A stretch of 46,065 nucleotides of DNA from Erythrobacter sp. (lineage in GTDB: Bacteria; Pseudomonadota; Alphaproteobacteria; Sphingomonadales; Sphingomonadaceae): the NCBI GenBank assembly GCA_013001165.1, contig JABDNC010000261.1, positions 1 through 46,065 on the forward strand. Reading direction: 5' to 3'. A program made the translations under genes and the position numbers. Each line of letters opens with the position of its first letter. Position 1 is the stretch's first letter. Positions 10,722 through 17,483 of the stretch are shown piece by piece. The notes beneath the pieces are model-generated. The model did not search any database and was not told the origin of the DNA. It worked only from the letters and a program-made list of their open reading frames with translations.

Positions 10722-11408
10722 ATGGGAATCTTCAGCCGTACCCGTGACATCATCGCGGCCAACTTCAACGACATGCTCGACCAGGCGGACGATCCTCAGA
10801 AGATGATCCGCATGATCATCCTCGAAATGGAGGAAACGCTGGTCGAGGTCCGCGCAAGTGCCGCTCGCACCATCGCCGACCAGAAGGAAATGCACCGCCA
10901 TTCGGTCAAGCTCGAACGGCTCCAGACCGATTGGGGCGAAAAGGCAGCGCTCGCACTTTCGAAAGATCGTGAAGACCTCGCCCGTGCAGCCCTGGTCGAG
11001 AAGAAAAAGGCCGGCGACATGGCCGACCAGCTCAAACAGGAAATCTCGGTGCTCGACGATGCCCTGCGCGCTTACGAAAAGGACATCGCCAAGCTGCAGA
11101 ACCGCCTGCGCGAAGCTCGCAGCCGCCAGACTGCCATCGCGGCGCGTCTCGAAAGCGCAGAGAACCGCGTCAAGCTGCGCAGCCTGATGACCGAAGATCG
11201 CGTGGACGATGCGCTCAGCCGCTTCGACCAGCTCGAACGCCGCGTCGATTACGCCGAAGGCCGCGCCGATGCGCTGTCGATCGAGGGCAAGGGCCAGCCG
11301 AGCCTATCCGACGAGATTGCCGCGCTCGAAGGCGCCGATGCAATCGATGACGAACTTGAACAGATGAAAAAGGCGCTCGGCAAGGACGGCGCAAAGAAAG
11401 AGGACTGA
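10722..11408 (+). CDS. pspA: Phage shock protein A (PspA/IM30 family)
   Basis: A 228-residue PspA from the ATG at 10722. The N-terminus MGIFSRTRDIIAANFNDMLD is the amphipathic membrane-binding helix, and the rest is one long coiled coil with the conserved DDPQKMIRMIILEMEETL block. PspA polymerises on damaged inner membrane to protect it, and when free it binds and inhibits PspF. The same frame is open upstream (to 9939) but that part is Pro/Ser/Arg-rich and crosses the promoter. A GGAG sits upstream of the ATG. About 200 nt of non-coding leader separate it from the 50-aa gene. Confidence 0.96.
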   Translation: MGIFSRTRDIIAANFNDMLDQADDPQKMIRMIILEMEETLVEVRASAARTIADQKEMHRHSVKLERLQTDWGEKAALALSKDREDLARAALVEKKKAGDMADQLKQEISVLDDALRAYEKDIAKLQNRLREARSRQTAIAARLESAENRVKLRSLMTEDRVDDALSRFDQLERRVDYAEGRADALSIEGKGQPSLSDEIAALEGADAIDDELEQMKKALGKDGAKKED

Positions 11409-11411
11409 CCC

Positions 11412-11708
11412 GTGGACGAGATTTTTGCAATCGTATCGATCTTCATCGCGCTGCCGTGGATCATTCTCCACTACATCACGAAATGGAAGACTTCCGCCAC
11501 CATCACCACCGATGACGAGGCCCTGCTCGAAGAGCTCTACAACCTCGCCAAGCGCCTCGATGACCGCATGGACACCGTTGAACGCCTGGTGGCTTCCGAC
11601 AACCCCGATTTCCGTCCTGCCCGCCTCGTCCATGACAGCGAAGAGGACAACCAGCAGCTGCGCGAACTCGAACAGCTGATCGCCGAGAAAAAAGGAGCAG
11701 CAAAGTGA
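11412..11708 (+). CDS. pspB: Envelope stress membrane protein PspB
   Basis: A 98-residue protein with GTG start, 3 nt after pspA. The N-terminal transmembrane helix (IVSIFIALPWIILHYITKW) and following helix LYNLAKRLDDRMDTVERLV are diagnostic of PspB; E. coli PspB is 74 residues, so this one has a longer C-terminal tail rich in Glu/Gln. PspB acts with PspC in the inner membrane to relieve PspA inhibition of PspF. The block DRMDTVERLVASD aligns with the repeated signature of the downstream small proteins (DRVQVLERIVTD). Its 3' end overlaps the GTG of pspC by 4 nt. Confidence 0.93.
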   Translation: MDEIFAIVSIFIALPWIILHYITKWKTSATITTDDEALLEELYNLAKRLDDRMDTVERLVASDNPDFRPARLVHDSEEDNQQLRELEQLIAEKKGAAK

Positions 11709-12082
11709 ATAGCCCCCGTACAACCCTCTATCGCGACAAGACCAATGCGAAGCTGATGGGCGTGTGCTCGGGCATCGCGGACTACACGGGCGTCGATGCC
11801 TTCTGGGTTCGCCTCGGCTTCCTCGGCCTGACCTTCATGACCGGTGGATCGACGATCCCCTTCTACTTCCTGGCCGGCCTGCTGCTGAACAAGAAGCCCG
11901 CGCATCTCTATTCCGAGCCTGCCGAGCAGAAGTACTGGCAGGGCGTGCGCCAGAACCCGAAGCGCACGGCTCGCGAGATCCGTAGCCGCATGAAGGATAT
12001 CGACCGCCGCCTCGCCGACGTCGAGACCTTCTACGTCAGCAACAACCCGCGCCTGACCGCCGAAATCGAGCGCCTGCGCTAA
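11705..12082 (+). CDS. pspC: Envelope stress membrane protein PspC
   Basis: A 125-residue PspC-domain protein, GTG start in a GTGA overlap with pspB. The PspC domain occupies residues 5-65: LYRDKTNAKLMGVCSGIADY then the transmembrane segment FLGLTFMTGGSTIPFYFLAGLLL. The C-terminal third is a charged helix ending DRRLADVETFYVSN and LTAEIERLR. This is recognisably the same signature that ends the small proteins encoded just downstream. PspC is the inner-membrane switch that binds PspA under stress. Confidence 0.94.
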   Translation: MNSPRTTLYRDKTNAKLMGVCSGIADYTGVDAFWVRLGFLGLTFMTGGSTIPFYFLAGLLLNKKPAHLYSEPAEQKYWQGVRQNPKRTAREIRSRMKDIDRRLADVETFYVSNNPRLTAEIERLR

Positions 12083-12106
12083 GCCGCGAAGAGGGGAGGA
12101 AAGACC

Positions 12107-12412
12107 ATGGATCTGGCAATATTGATCCCGCTTGCACCCTTTATCATGGTGCTTGGCATCATCTGGCTGGTGAACCAGCGCAAGCTTGAGGAAAAGCGCA
12201 TCTCGGCCACCGCCGAGGCTAGTTCCGAAAAGGCCGCGCAATACGCCAGCCGCGTGCAGCAACTCGAAGACCGCGTCCAGGTGCTCGAGCGTATCGTGAC
12301 CGACAAGGGCTACGATGTGGCCACGCAGATCGAAGCGCTTCGTGACCAGCGCCAAGTCGAAGACAAAGGCAGCGGCGTGCCGCTCGATATCAAGAATTCG
12401 GAGAGAGCATAA
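12107..12412 (+). CDS. Psp-array small membrane protein A (PspB/PspC-like coiled coil)
   Basis: A 101-residue protein with an N-terminal transmembrane helix (ILIPLAPFIMVLGIIWLVN), a basic-acidic linker, then the signature QLEDRVQVLERIVTDKGYD and QIEALRD, and a tail GSGVPLDIKNSERA. A GGGAGG ribosome-binding site precedes the ATG. It is the first of seven consecutive genes whose products end in this signature, 24 nt after pspC. The stop overlaps the next ATG (TAATG). No named family is recognised beyond the similarity to the PspB helix; a role as an extra membrane anchor or sensor for PspA is inference. Confidence 0.85.
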   Translation: MDLAILIPLAPFIMVLGIIWLVNQRKLEEKRISATAEASSEKAAQYASRVQQLEDRVQVLERIVTDKGYDVATQIEALRDQRQVEDKGSGVPLDIKNSERA

Positions 12413-12747
12413 TGGATTGGGGAGGCCCGGCTTTCGTCATTGCCCTGGTGGCGCTCAGCACTGGTGGTTGGCTTATCAACAACTGGATCCGCGCCAAGCA
12501 TGGCTACTCTCTCGAAGACGAATGGGGCGGCAAGACCGAGCGCCGCGACACGGCGGAAACCAAGCGACTGCGCGAAGAGAACCGCGAGCTGCATGACAAG
12601 CTCGACTCCATGCAGGACCGCATGATCGTGCTCGAAAAGATCGTCACCGACCGCGGCTATTCGCTGAGCGACGAAATCGAAGCCCTGCGCGACCGCGACA
12701 CCGGCACTGGCGTGCCGCTCGACATCAAGACTTCGGAGAAAGCATAA
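12412..12747 (+). CDS. Psp-array small membrane protein B
   Basis: A 111-residue protein with an N-terminal transmembrane segment (FVIALVALSTGGWLINNW), the juxtamembrane motif NWIRAKHGYSLEDEWGG, a long coiled coil (TKRLREENRELHDKLDSMQD) and the signature MIVLEKIVTDRGYS, EIEALRD. Its tail GTGVPLDIKTSEKA is nearly that of protein A, while its juxtamembrane motif is nearly that of protein C. It is therefore a mosaic between its two neighbours, pointing to tandem duplication. TAATG overlaps join it to both neighbours. Confidence 0.86.
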   Translation: MDWGGPAFVIALVALSTGGWLINNWIRAKHGYSLEDEWGGKTERRDTAETKRLREENRELHDKLDSMQDRMIVLEKIVTDRGYSLSDEIEALRDRDTGTGVPLDIKTSEKA

Positions 12748-13061
12748 TGGACTTGTCTGAAATCCCCGTAGCGATGCTCGCCATTCCCTCGGCCCTCATC
12801 GCACTCGGCTGGGTCGCCAACACCTGGATCCGCGTGAAGCATGGCTATCCGCTTGAAAACAGCTGGGGCAAGGCGGTGTATCCGCGGAACGACCAAGCCG
12901 TGGAGCGGGTCAAGCTGCTCACCCAGGAAAATGCCGAACTGCGTGCCGAACTCGGCTCGCTCAAGGACCGGCTCGGCAATGTCGAGCGCATCGTGACCGA
13001 CAGCGGCTATCACCTTACCAGCGAGATCGATCGCCTGCGTGACAAGTCGGAGGCCAACTGA
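12747..13061 (+). CDS. Psp-array small membrane protein C
   Basis: A 104-residue paralogue of protein B: transmembrane segment AMLAIPSALIALGWVANTW, motif TWIRVKHGYPLENSWGK, coiled coil (VKLLTQENAELRAELGSLKD) and the signature LGNVERIVTDSGYHLTSEID with RLRDK. It lacks the GVPLDIK tail of A and B. It starts in a TAATG overlap with B and ends in TGATG with D. The function is unknown; the family and position predict a membrane-tethered coiled coil facing the cytoplasm. Confidence 0.85.
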   Translation: MDLSEIPVAMLAIPSALIALGWVANTWIRVKHGYPLENSWGKAVYPRNDQAVERVKLLTQENAELRAELGSLKDRLGNVERIVTDSGYHLTSEIDRLRDKSEAN

Positions 13062-13309
13062 TGTTCGGCGGTGCAGATGCGCAATTGGTGCAGGACGCGC
13101 TAATCATTGCAGCGCTGGCTGCGGCGGGCGGCTTTGCCTTCGCCATCGGATTCCGGAAGCTTCACAACCGGACCGCTGACGACATGAAGCCAAACTCCAA
13201 AGGCGAGCTCGAAGAACGTGTCGAAGTGCTGGAGCGCATCGCTACCGACCGGACGATCGGCCTGGCCGATGAGATCGAACAACTACGCACGACCAAGGAG
13301 ACTGCATGA
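13061..13309 (+). CDS. Psp-array small membrane protein D
   Basis: An 82-residue member of the array. Its transmembrane segment is DALIIAALAAAGGFAFAIGF, followed by a short polar linker and the signature ELEERVEVLERIATDRTIGL, then DEIEQLR. The coiled coil upstream of the signature is almost absent, so the signature follows the membrane span within about 25 residues. This makes D the minimal form of the family, close in layout to PspB. Start TGATG with C; stop overlaps the start of E. Confidence 0.84.
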   Translation: MFGGADAQLVQDALIIAALAAAGGFAFAIGFRKLHNRTADDMKPNSKGELEERVEVLERIATDRTIGLADEIEQLRTTKETA

Positions 13310-13614
13310 TGGACCCTGACCTCATACTCATCTTCGGGTTCATCCTGACAGTCGCCAGCCTTGGCATGGTGACCGGTATCGTCATCCACCGCAGCCAGAT
13401 CCGTGCCGATGAGCGCAAGCTGGAACTCAAGGCGCAGGTCGAGCAGGCCAAGGCAGACCAGGCCCGTTTCGGCAATGGCGATTACAGCAAGATGGAAGAA
13501 CGCGTCCGCGTGCTCGAACGCATCGCCACCGACAGCAACCATGCACTCGCGGCGCAGATCGATGAACTGCGGGCACTTGATGCAGTCGAAGACAAGCGGG
13601 AGCGTGCTTCGTGA
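13306..13614 (+). CDS. Psp-array small membrane protein E
   Basis: A 102-residue member with two possible starts, ATG at 13306 (4-nt ATGA overlap with D) or the adjacent ATG at 13309 (1-nt overlap). The transmembrane segment LILIFGFILTVASLGMVTGI is followed by an Ala/Gln/Lys coiled coil and the signature MEERVRVLERIATDSNHALA with QIDELR. The sequence RVxVLERIATD is shared with protein D, so D and E look like a duplicate pair. The end overlaps the GTG of F by 4 nt. Confidence 0.84.
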   Translation: MMDPDLILIFGFILTVASLGMVTGIVIHRSQIRADERKLELKAQVEQAKADQARFGNGDYSKMEERVRVLERIATDSNHALAAQIDELRALDAVEDKRERAS

Positions 13615-13904
13615 GTGGATGGGCCATCGTAGCTGTCGTCGCGATCGTGGTGTGGGGCATCGTCCAGATGGGCAAGGCTCGCCACCGCGCAGACCGCGGC
13701 ATCGTCACCGACGAACGCGGTAACGAAAGCTTCGGCCAGGCCCGCGATGCGGAAACGGAACAGGAAATCGAAGACCTGCGCGAACGGATCAAGGTACTCG
13801 AGAGGATCGCCACCGACGGCAATTCGCTCGACGCTCAGGAAACCAAGAGAATTGCCGCCGAGATCGAAGCGCTGCGCGACAAGCAGCCCGGCAAAGGCGA
13901 ATAG
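13611..13904 (+). CDS. Psp-array small membrane protein F
   Basis: A 97-residue member, GTG start in a GTGA overlap with E. A short N-terminal transmembrane helix (WAIVAVVAIVVWGIVQM) is followed by a basic stretch KARHRADRG, a polar linker and the signature DLRERIKVLERIATDGNSL; EIEALRDKQ follows after a few extra residues. It is the last member with a complete signature. A 33-nt gap with its own AAGGAGG site separates it from G. Confidence 0.84.
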   Translation: MSGWAIVAVVAIVVWGIVQMGKARHRADRGIVTDERGNESFGQARDAETEQEIEDLRERIKVLERIATDGNSLDAQETKRIAAEIEALRDKQPGKGE

Positions 13905-13937
13905 GAAGAGGCACTGGTTCAAGGAGGACATGGGGAA

Positions 13938-14174
13938 ATGTTCGAACCTACATTGATTATCGCGGCAGCCAGCCTGACTGGTCTCGTCATCATCGCAGCG
14001 GCCATGTTACGTGGCTGGCAGGGCTGGCTGGAGCTCAAGCGCAGCGAACTCGAGGGACATCACGGCCCGCGGGCAGAAGAAGGCTCTTCGATGGGCGCGG
14101 CCCGTATCGAACTTGCCGACCTGAAAGAGCGCATCAAGAAGCTCGAGGCAATCGCCAGCGGGGTGGACCTGTGA
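13938..14174 (+). CDS. Psp-array small membrane protein G (short signature)
   Basis: A 78-residue protein with transmembrane segment LIIAAASLTGLVIIAAAML, a Trp/Arg juxtamembrane region (RGWQGWLELKRSELEG) and a C-terminus LADLKERIKKLEAIASGVDL. This keeps the first half of the array signature (ERIKxLExIA) but stops where the others continue to EIExLRD. It is preceded by a strong AAGGAGG site (13920-13926); the nearer ATG at 13931 opens a frame of only 8 codons and was rejected. The stop overlaps the next GTG. Confidence 0.8.
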   Translation: MFEPTLIIAAASLTGLVIIAAAMLRGWQGWLELKRSELEGHHGPRAEEGSSMGAARIELADLKERIKKLEAIASGVDL

Positions 14175-14347
14175 TCGAGCGGGGCGGCGAAGTCGCCAAG
14201 GTCGGGATCGGGATCGGCAGCGCGCTAGCGATTGCAATTTCGTGGAGCCAGAACCAATCGATCCTCTGGGCCATCTTCCATGGCTTCATCAGCTGGATCT
14301 ACGTGATCTACCATGCCTTTACCCGCCCGGGCGGCCTGATGGGCTGA
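14171..14347 (+). CDS. 58-aa hydrophobic protein closing the psp array
   Basis: A 58-codon gene with GTG start in a GTGA overlap with G. The product, beginning MIERGGEVAKVGIGIGSALA, has a first hydrophobic segment (about residues 10-25) and a second aromatic one (ILWAIFHGFISWIYVIYHAF), then a short RPGGLMG end. It lacks the coiled-coil signature. It looks like a two-span or hairpin membrane peptide. I recognise no named family; overlap coupling with the preceding gene is the main evidence that it is expressed. Confidence 0.66.
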   Translation: MIERGGEVAKVGIGIGSALAIAISWSQNQSILWAIFHGFISWIYVIYHAFTRPGGLMG

Positions 14348-14389
14348 GACGATGGACGCATGCGCGCTCGCAGGCTAGAGGGCGCCGCC

Positions 14390-14797
14390 ATGCGATCCCT
14401 TTCCGATATCGAAGAAGAGTACGAGTTCCTCGAAGGCGATGAACGTTATCGCCTCCTGATCGAACTCGGGCGCGAACTGGACGAGATGCCGGACGCGTTG
14501 AAGACCGATGCAACCCTGGTGCGCGGCTGTTCCGCGAGCGTGTGGGTCTATCCCACCGGCGAGCCGGGCAGGCTCCACTTTCTCGCCGACAGCAATGCAG
14601 CGATCACCAAGGGCATCGTCGCGCTGGTGATTTCCGCCGTTCAGGATCGTCCTGCTAGCGAAGTCGCCCACATGGACATTCACGCTGCCCTCGCCCCCTT
14701 CGACCTGAAGAACCAGCTGTCGAGCAATCGCACGCAGGGCGTGCCCAACATGATCGCCTTGGTAAAGGAGCACGCTGCGCGGATCGCAGCAGGCTGA
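14390..14797 (+). CDS. sufE: SufE family sulfur acceptor protein
   Basis: A 135-residue SufE-fold protein from the ATG at 14390, which has GAGG about 8 nt upstream; an in-frame ATG at 14360 would add ten Arg/Ala-rich residues. The active-site loop LVRGCSASVWVY contains the expected Cys, and FLADSNAAITKGIVALVI and FDLKNQLSSNRTQGVPNM are typical. SufE takes persulfide sulfur from the cysteine desulfurase SufS for Fe-S cluster assembly. No other suf gene is adjacent. It follows the psp array by 42 nt (12 nt for the longer start), so read-through from the psp promoter is possible. Confidence 0.93.
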   Translation: MRSLSDIEEEYEFLEGDERYRLLIELGRELDEMPDALKTDATLVRGCSASVWVYPTGEPGRLHFLADSNAAITKGIVALVISAVQDRPASEVAHMDIHAALAPFDLKNQLSSNRTQGVPNMIALVKEHAARIAAG

Positions 14798-14798
14798 C

Positions 14799-15146
14799 AT
14801 GCGCACGATCTACCGCGTCCTTGGCTATATTGCGGTAGCACTTGGCGCGATCGGCGCGTTCCTGCCGATCATGCCGACGGTCCCGTTCCTGCTCCTCGCG
14901 GTCTATTTCTTCGCCCGATCCAGCCCAGAGCTGGAGCAAAAAATCCTCGACCATCCGCACTGGGGGCCGCAAGTTCTCGATTGGCGCGAACGGCGTGCGA
15001 TCAGCCGGAGGTCCAAGACTATGGCGATCGGTGCGATGGCGACGGGCGCCGTGGTGACTTACTTCACGCTCGGACACCCATGGTACTGGGTGTCGCTGGC
15101 GATCCTTGCCATCGCAGGAACCTGGATCGCCACTCGCAACGAATAG
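14799..15146 (+). CDS. YbaN/DUF454 family membrane protein
   Basis: A 115-residue inner-membrane protein of the YbaN family. It has an N-terminal span GYIAVALGAIGAFLPIMPTV with the family motif LPxxPTxPFLLLA, then FFARSSPELEQKILDHPHWGP, and two further spans (MAIGAMATGAVVTYF and WVSLAILAIAGTWI). The start is separated from the SufE stop by a single base, so the two are likely co-transcribed. The function of the family is not known. Confidence 0.88.
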   Translation: MRTIYRVLGYIAVALGAIGAFLPIMPTVPFLLLAVYFFARSSPELEQKILDHPHWGPQVLDWRERRAISRRSKTMAIGAMATGAVVTYFTLGHPWYWVSLAILAIAGTWIATRNE

Positions 15147-15150
15147 CGCC

Positions 15151-17112
15151 TCAGTCCTTCTGCAAGGGCCAGTCCATCGGAGACGGAAGATCCAGCGACG
15201 CGCCGGCTTGCTCGAGCCGCGCCTTGAATCTCGGCGTCGCATCGAGATCGAAGCCATTGCCGCAGTGGCACGTTACTATGCCGCTGTGTGCGAACCAGAT
15301 CGGCCCCGCCGGCCGTGCGTCGATCCTGGCTGCGACCTCATCGGCGAAATCCTGATCACCCATCAATGTTGCGACATGCAGGAACGCGACATCGGGCGCA
15401 CCCATTTGTTCGAAGAACTCTTTCTGGGCCTGCAAACCCTTTCGGTCGCCTTCGGCAGCGAGCACCCAGGTCTCTGCCTGCCCCCGATAATATGCCTGCG
15501 GGTCCATCTTGCCCAACACTTCGCGCGCCTCTCCGGTCCGTCCGGCGGCCGCCAGCGCGAGAACATGGATGCGCATCATCGCCTCCGAGGTGTCCCCAGC
15601 GCTCTCGGCAATCTCGATCGCCTCATCGAGGCGGTCGGCATAGATCAACATCGCCACCAGCGGGACGCGGCTCGACAAGGGATCGCACTTCCTTTGGCGC
15701 TGCGCATACTCGATATACTCGTCGACCAGCCCCAGCCGTATGACCAGCCAGTCATCGTAGCTCGTAAGCATGCTGCAGCTGCCCTGATGCGTCAGAAGGC
15801 GTTCCACGACCTCCCTCGCGTTGGACCAGTCGTCCGAATACTGGATCGCCTGCTGGTCGATAATCGGATAGGCCGAGCGAGGCGCATTCTCGCGCGCCAA
15901 TGCCAGTCTGCGTAGAATTTCGAGACGCGCCTCTTCGGCTACTGCGGGTCCCCCAACATCAAAGCCGATGCTGTGGTCGGTCAGCAAGTGGCTGTAACGG
16001 TCGATTGCAGCGATCTGCGCATTCCAGAATTTCGGTTCGAGCGCGAAAGCACGGTCGAACAACTCGTTGGCCTCGGCCAGATTTTCGTAGGTCGCGCCCT
16101 GGTTGTGCGCTTTACCGAAGAGGTCCAGACCCCGTGCGAAGAGCGCATAAGCTTCGGGATTATCGATACCCGCATCGCCCATCCGGGAACGCTTGTCGTC
16201 ATCCAGCAGCACGCCAAGTGCCTCGGCCGCGCGTTCGGCAATTTCCGACTGGACGCGCAGGATGTCGGATCCGGCAACGTCGTAAGTGTCGCTCCAGAGC
16301 TGACTGCCATCTTCGGCGCGCACGAGCTGTGCCGTGACGCGCCAATCCTCGCCATTTCTCCTCACAGTCCCGTCGACGAGGTGCGTCACCCCGAGCCTTT
16401 CCGCCACTTCGCCGGCCTGGAGGTCGGTTTCGGCAAACTGGAAACTGGAAGAACGCGCCGTGACACGCAGCTCGGTCAGCGCGCCCAATCGGTTGAGGAT
16501 TTCTTCCGCCACGCCTTCGGCGAAATAGCGATCCTCTTCATCTTGCGAGAGCGAGCGGAAGGGCAGGACCGCGACAGCGGTTAGTTCTTCTTGCTTAGTT
16601 GCCTCGACGGATCCTGCCGACCCGCCGGCAAACCACCACGCCCCCAGGCCTGCGAGAAGGAGAATAGCCCCGACAGCTGCAAAAATCCCCACGAGACTGC
16701 GGGCAGGCGCGGCTTGTGATGCAGGAGGCGAAGAGGGCAGGCTGCCCAGCCTGTGGCCCAACGCGCGCAGGAGATCGCCGTGGCCGTGATCGTCCGTCAT
16801 GTCGATGGCGTGAATCTGTTTGAACCCGATCGGTGGGGGGGTTCCGTCGAGACTGGTAGCCACCAGCTTTCCTGCTTCTAGGCCTATCCCCGCCTCGTCG
16901 CGCACCCAGCGGGACGTGACGCCGTCTTTGGACCAGAGAACGAGGACGACCTGCGCCTCTTCCAGCCTTCGTTCGATTTCCTTGGCGAATTCCGAACCGC
17001 CATCGATGTGGCGATCCCACCAGACCGAATAACCGGCAGCCTCGATCTCGGCCGCCAGCCGCTCCGCACTTTCACGGTCAGCGCGGGCATAGGAAAGGAA
17101 GATGTCCCCCAT
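15151..17112 (-). CDS. TIR domain protein with transmembrane helix, TolB-like domain and TPR region
   Basis: A 653-residue protein from the ATG at 17112 (an in-frame TTG at 17121 is the alternative). Residues 1-110 form a TIR domain starting GDIFLSYARADRESAERLA; the Trp-x-x-x-Glu (WVRDE, Glu73) corresponds to the catalytic glutamate helix of NAD-cleaving TIRs such as SARM1. A Pro/Ser linker and one transmembrane helix (SLVGIFAAVGAILLLAGLGA) follow. Then comes a periplasmic TolB/FlgO-like domain (AVAVLPFRSLSQDEEDRYFA, then LVDGTVRRNGEDWRVTAQLV) and a C-terminal helical region with TPR-like repeats. Similar architectures occur in alphaproteobacteria; signalling or NADase activity is inference. 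Confidence 0.88.
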   Translation of the reverse strand: MGDIFLSYARADRESAERLAAEIEAAGYSVWWDRHIDGGSEFAKEIERRLEEAQVVLVLWSKDGVTSRWVRDEAGIGLEAGKLVATSLDGTPPPIGFKQIHAIDMTDDHGHGDLLRALGHRLGSLPSSPPASQAAPARSLVGIFAAVGAILLLAGLGAWWFAGGSAGSVEATKQEELTAVAVLPFRSLSQDEEDRYFAEGVAEEILNRLGALTELRVTARSSSFQFAETDLQAGEVAERLGVTHLVDGTVRRNGEDWRVTAQLVRAEDGSQLWSDTYDVAGSDILRVQSEIAERAAEALGVLLDDDKRSRMGDAGIDNPEAYALFARGLDLFGKAHNQGATYENLAEANELFDRAFALEPKFWNAQIAAIDRYSHLLTDHSIGFDVGGPAVAEEARLEILRRLALARENAPRSAYPIIDQQAIQYSDDWSNAREVVERLLTHQGSCSMLTSYDDWLVIRLGLVDEYIEYAQRQRKCDPLSSRVPLVAMLIYADRLDEAIEIAESAGDTSEAMMRIHVLALAAAGRTGEAREVLGKMDPQAYYRGQAETWVLAAEGDRKGLQAQKEFFEQMGAPDVAFLHVATLMGDQDFADEVAARIDARPAGPIWFAHSGIVTCHCGNGFDLDATPRFKARLEQAGASLDLPSPMDWPLQKD

Positions 17113-17272
17113 GACCGGCAATTCTGCCAGTATTTCAGCGCATGTCCACTTTCATTCGCTTTGAAGTGCCGCGAAGTGGGAAATACCGGAAAGCTGCGAA
17201 TATTCAGGAACCGCAATTATCCCATGACGTTATTTTCTCAGATGGCGGGAGGGTAGACATAAGGAAAACTCA

Positions 17273-17431
17273 ATGGCCATTCTCATTCTTATCGCCACCA
17301 TCCTTCTTCCCCCGCTCGGCGTTGCAGCGAAGCACGGACTTGGCGGCACTTTCCTGCTTAATCTGGTGCTGACGCTGCTCGGGTTTATTCCGGGCCTGAT
17401 CCACGGCCTGTACGTTAACTACGCAAGGTAG
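17273..17431 (+). CDS. YqaE/Pmp3 family membrane proteolipid
   Basis: A 52-residue protein starting MAILILIATILLPPLGVAAK with a second hydrophobic segment (FLLNLVLTLLGFIPGLIHGL) and ending YVNYAR. The two helices, the PPLGV motif and the GFIPGLIHxLY motif are diagnostic of the YqaE/Pmp3/UPF0057 family, whose members affect membrane potential and stress tolerance. An AAGGAA site lies about 6 nt before the ATG. It is a single gene, divergent from the TIR gene and convergent with crtZ. Confidence 0.92.
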   Translation: MAILILIATILLPPLGVAAKHGLGGTFLLNLVLTLLGFIPGLIHGLYVNYAR

Positions 17432-17452
17432 GGCTGAGAACCTGAATTTTCG

Positions 17453-17483
17453 AAGCGCCGGGGCGGTCTACGCTCCGGCGCTT
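17453..17483. terminator. Probable bidirectional hairpin between yqaE and crtZ
   Basis: A 9-bp perfect stem (AAGCGCCGG at 17453-17461 with CCGGCGCTT at 17475-17483) and a 13-nt loop lies between the convergent yqaE and crtZ genes and includes the crtZ stop codon. The U-tracts are short on both sides (TTTC to the right, AAAATT to the left), so this is a weak terminator at best. Confidence 0.4.
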
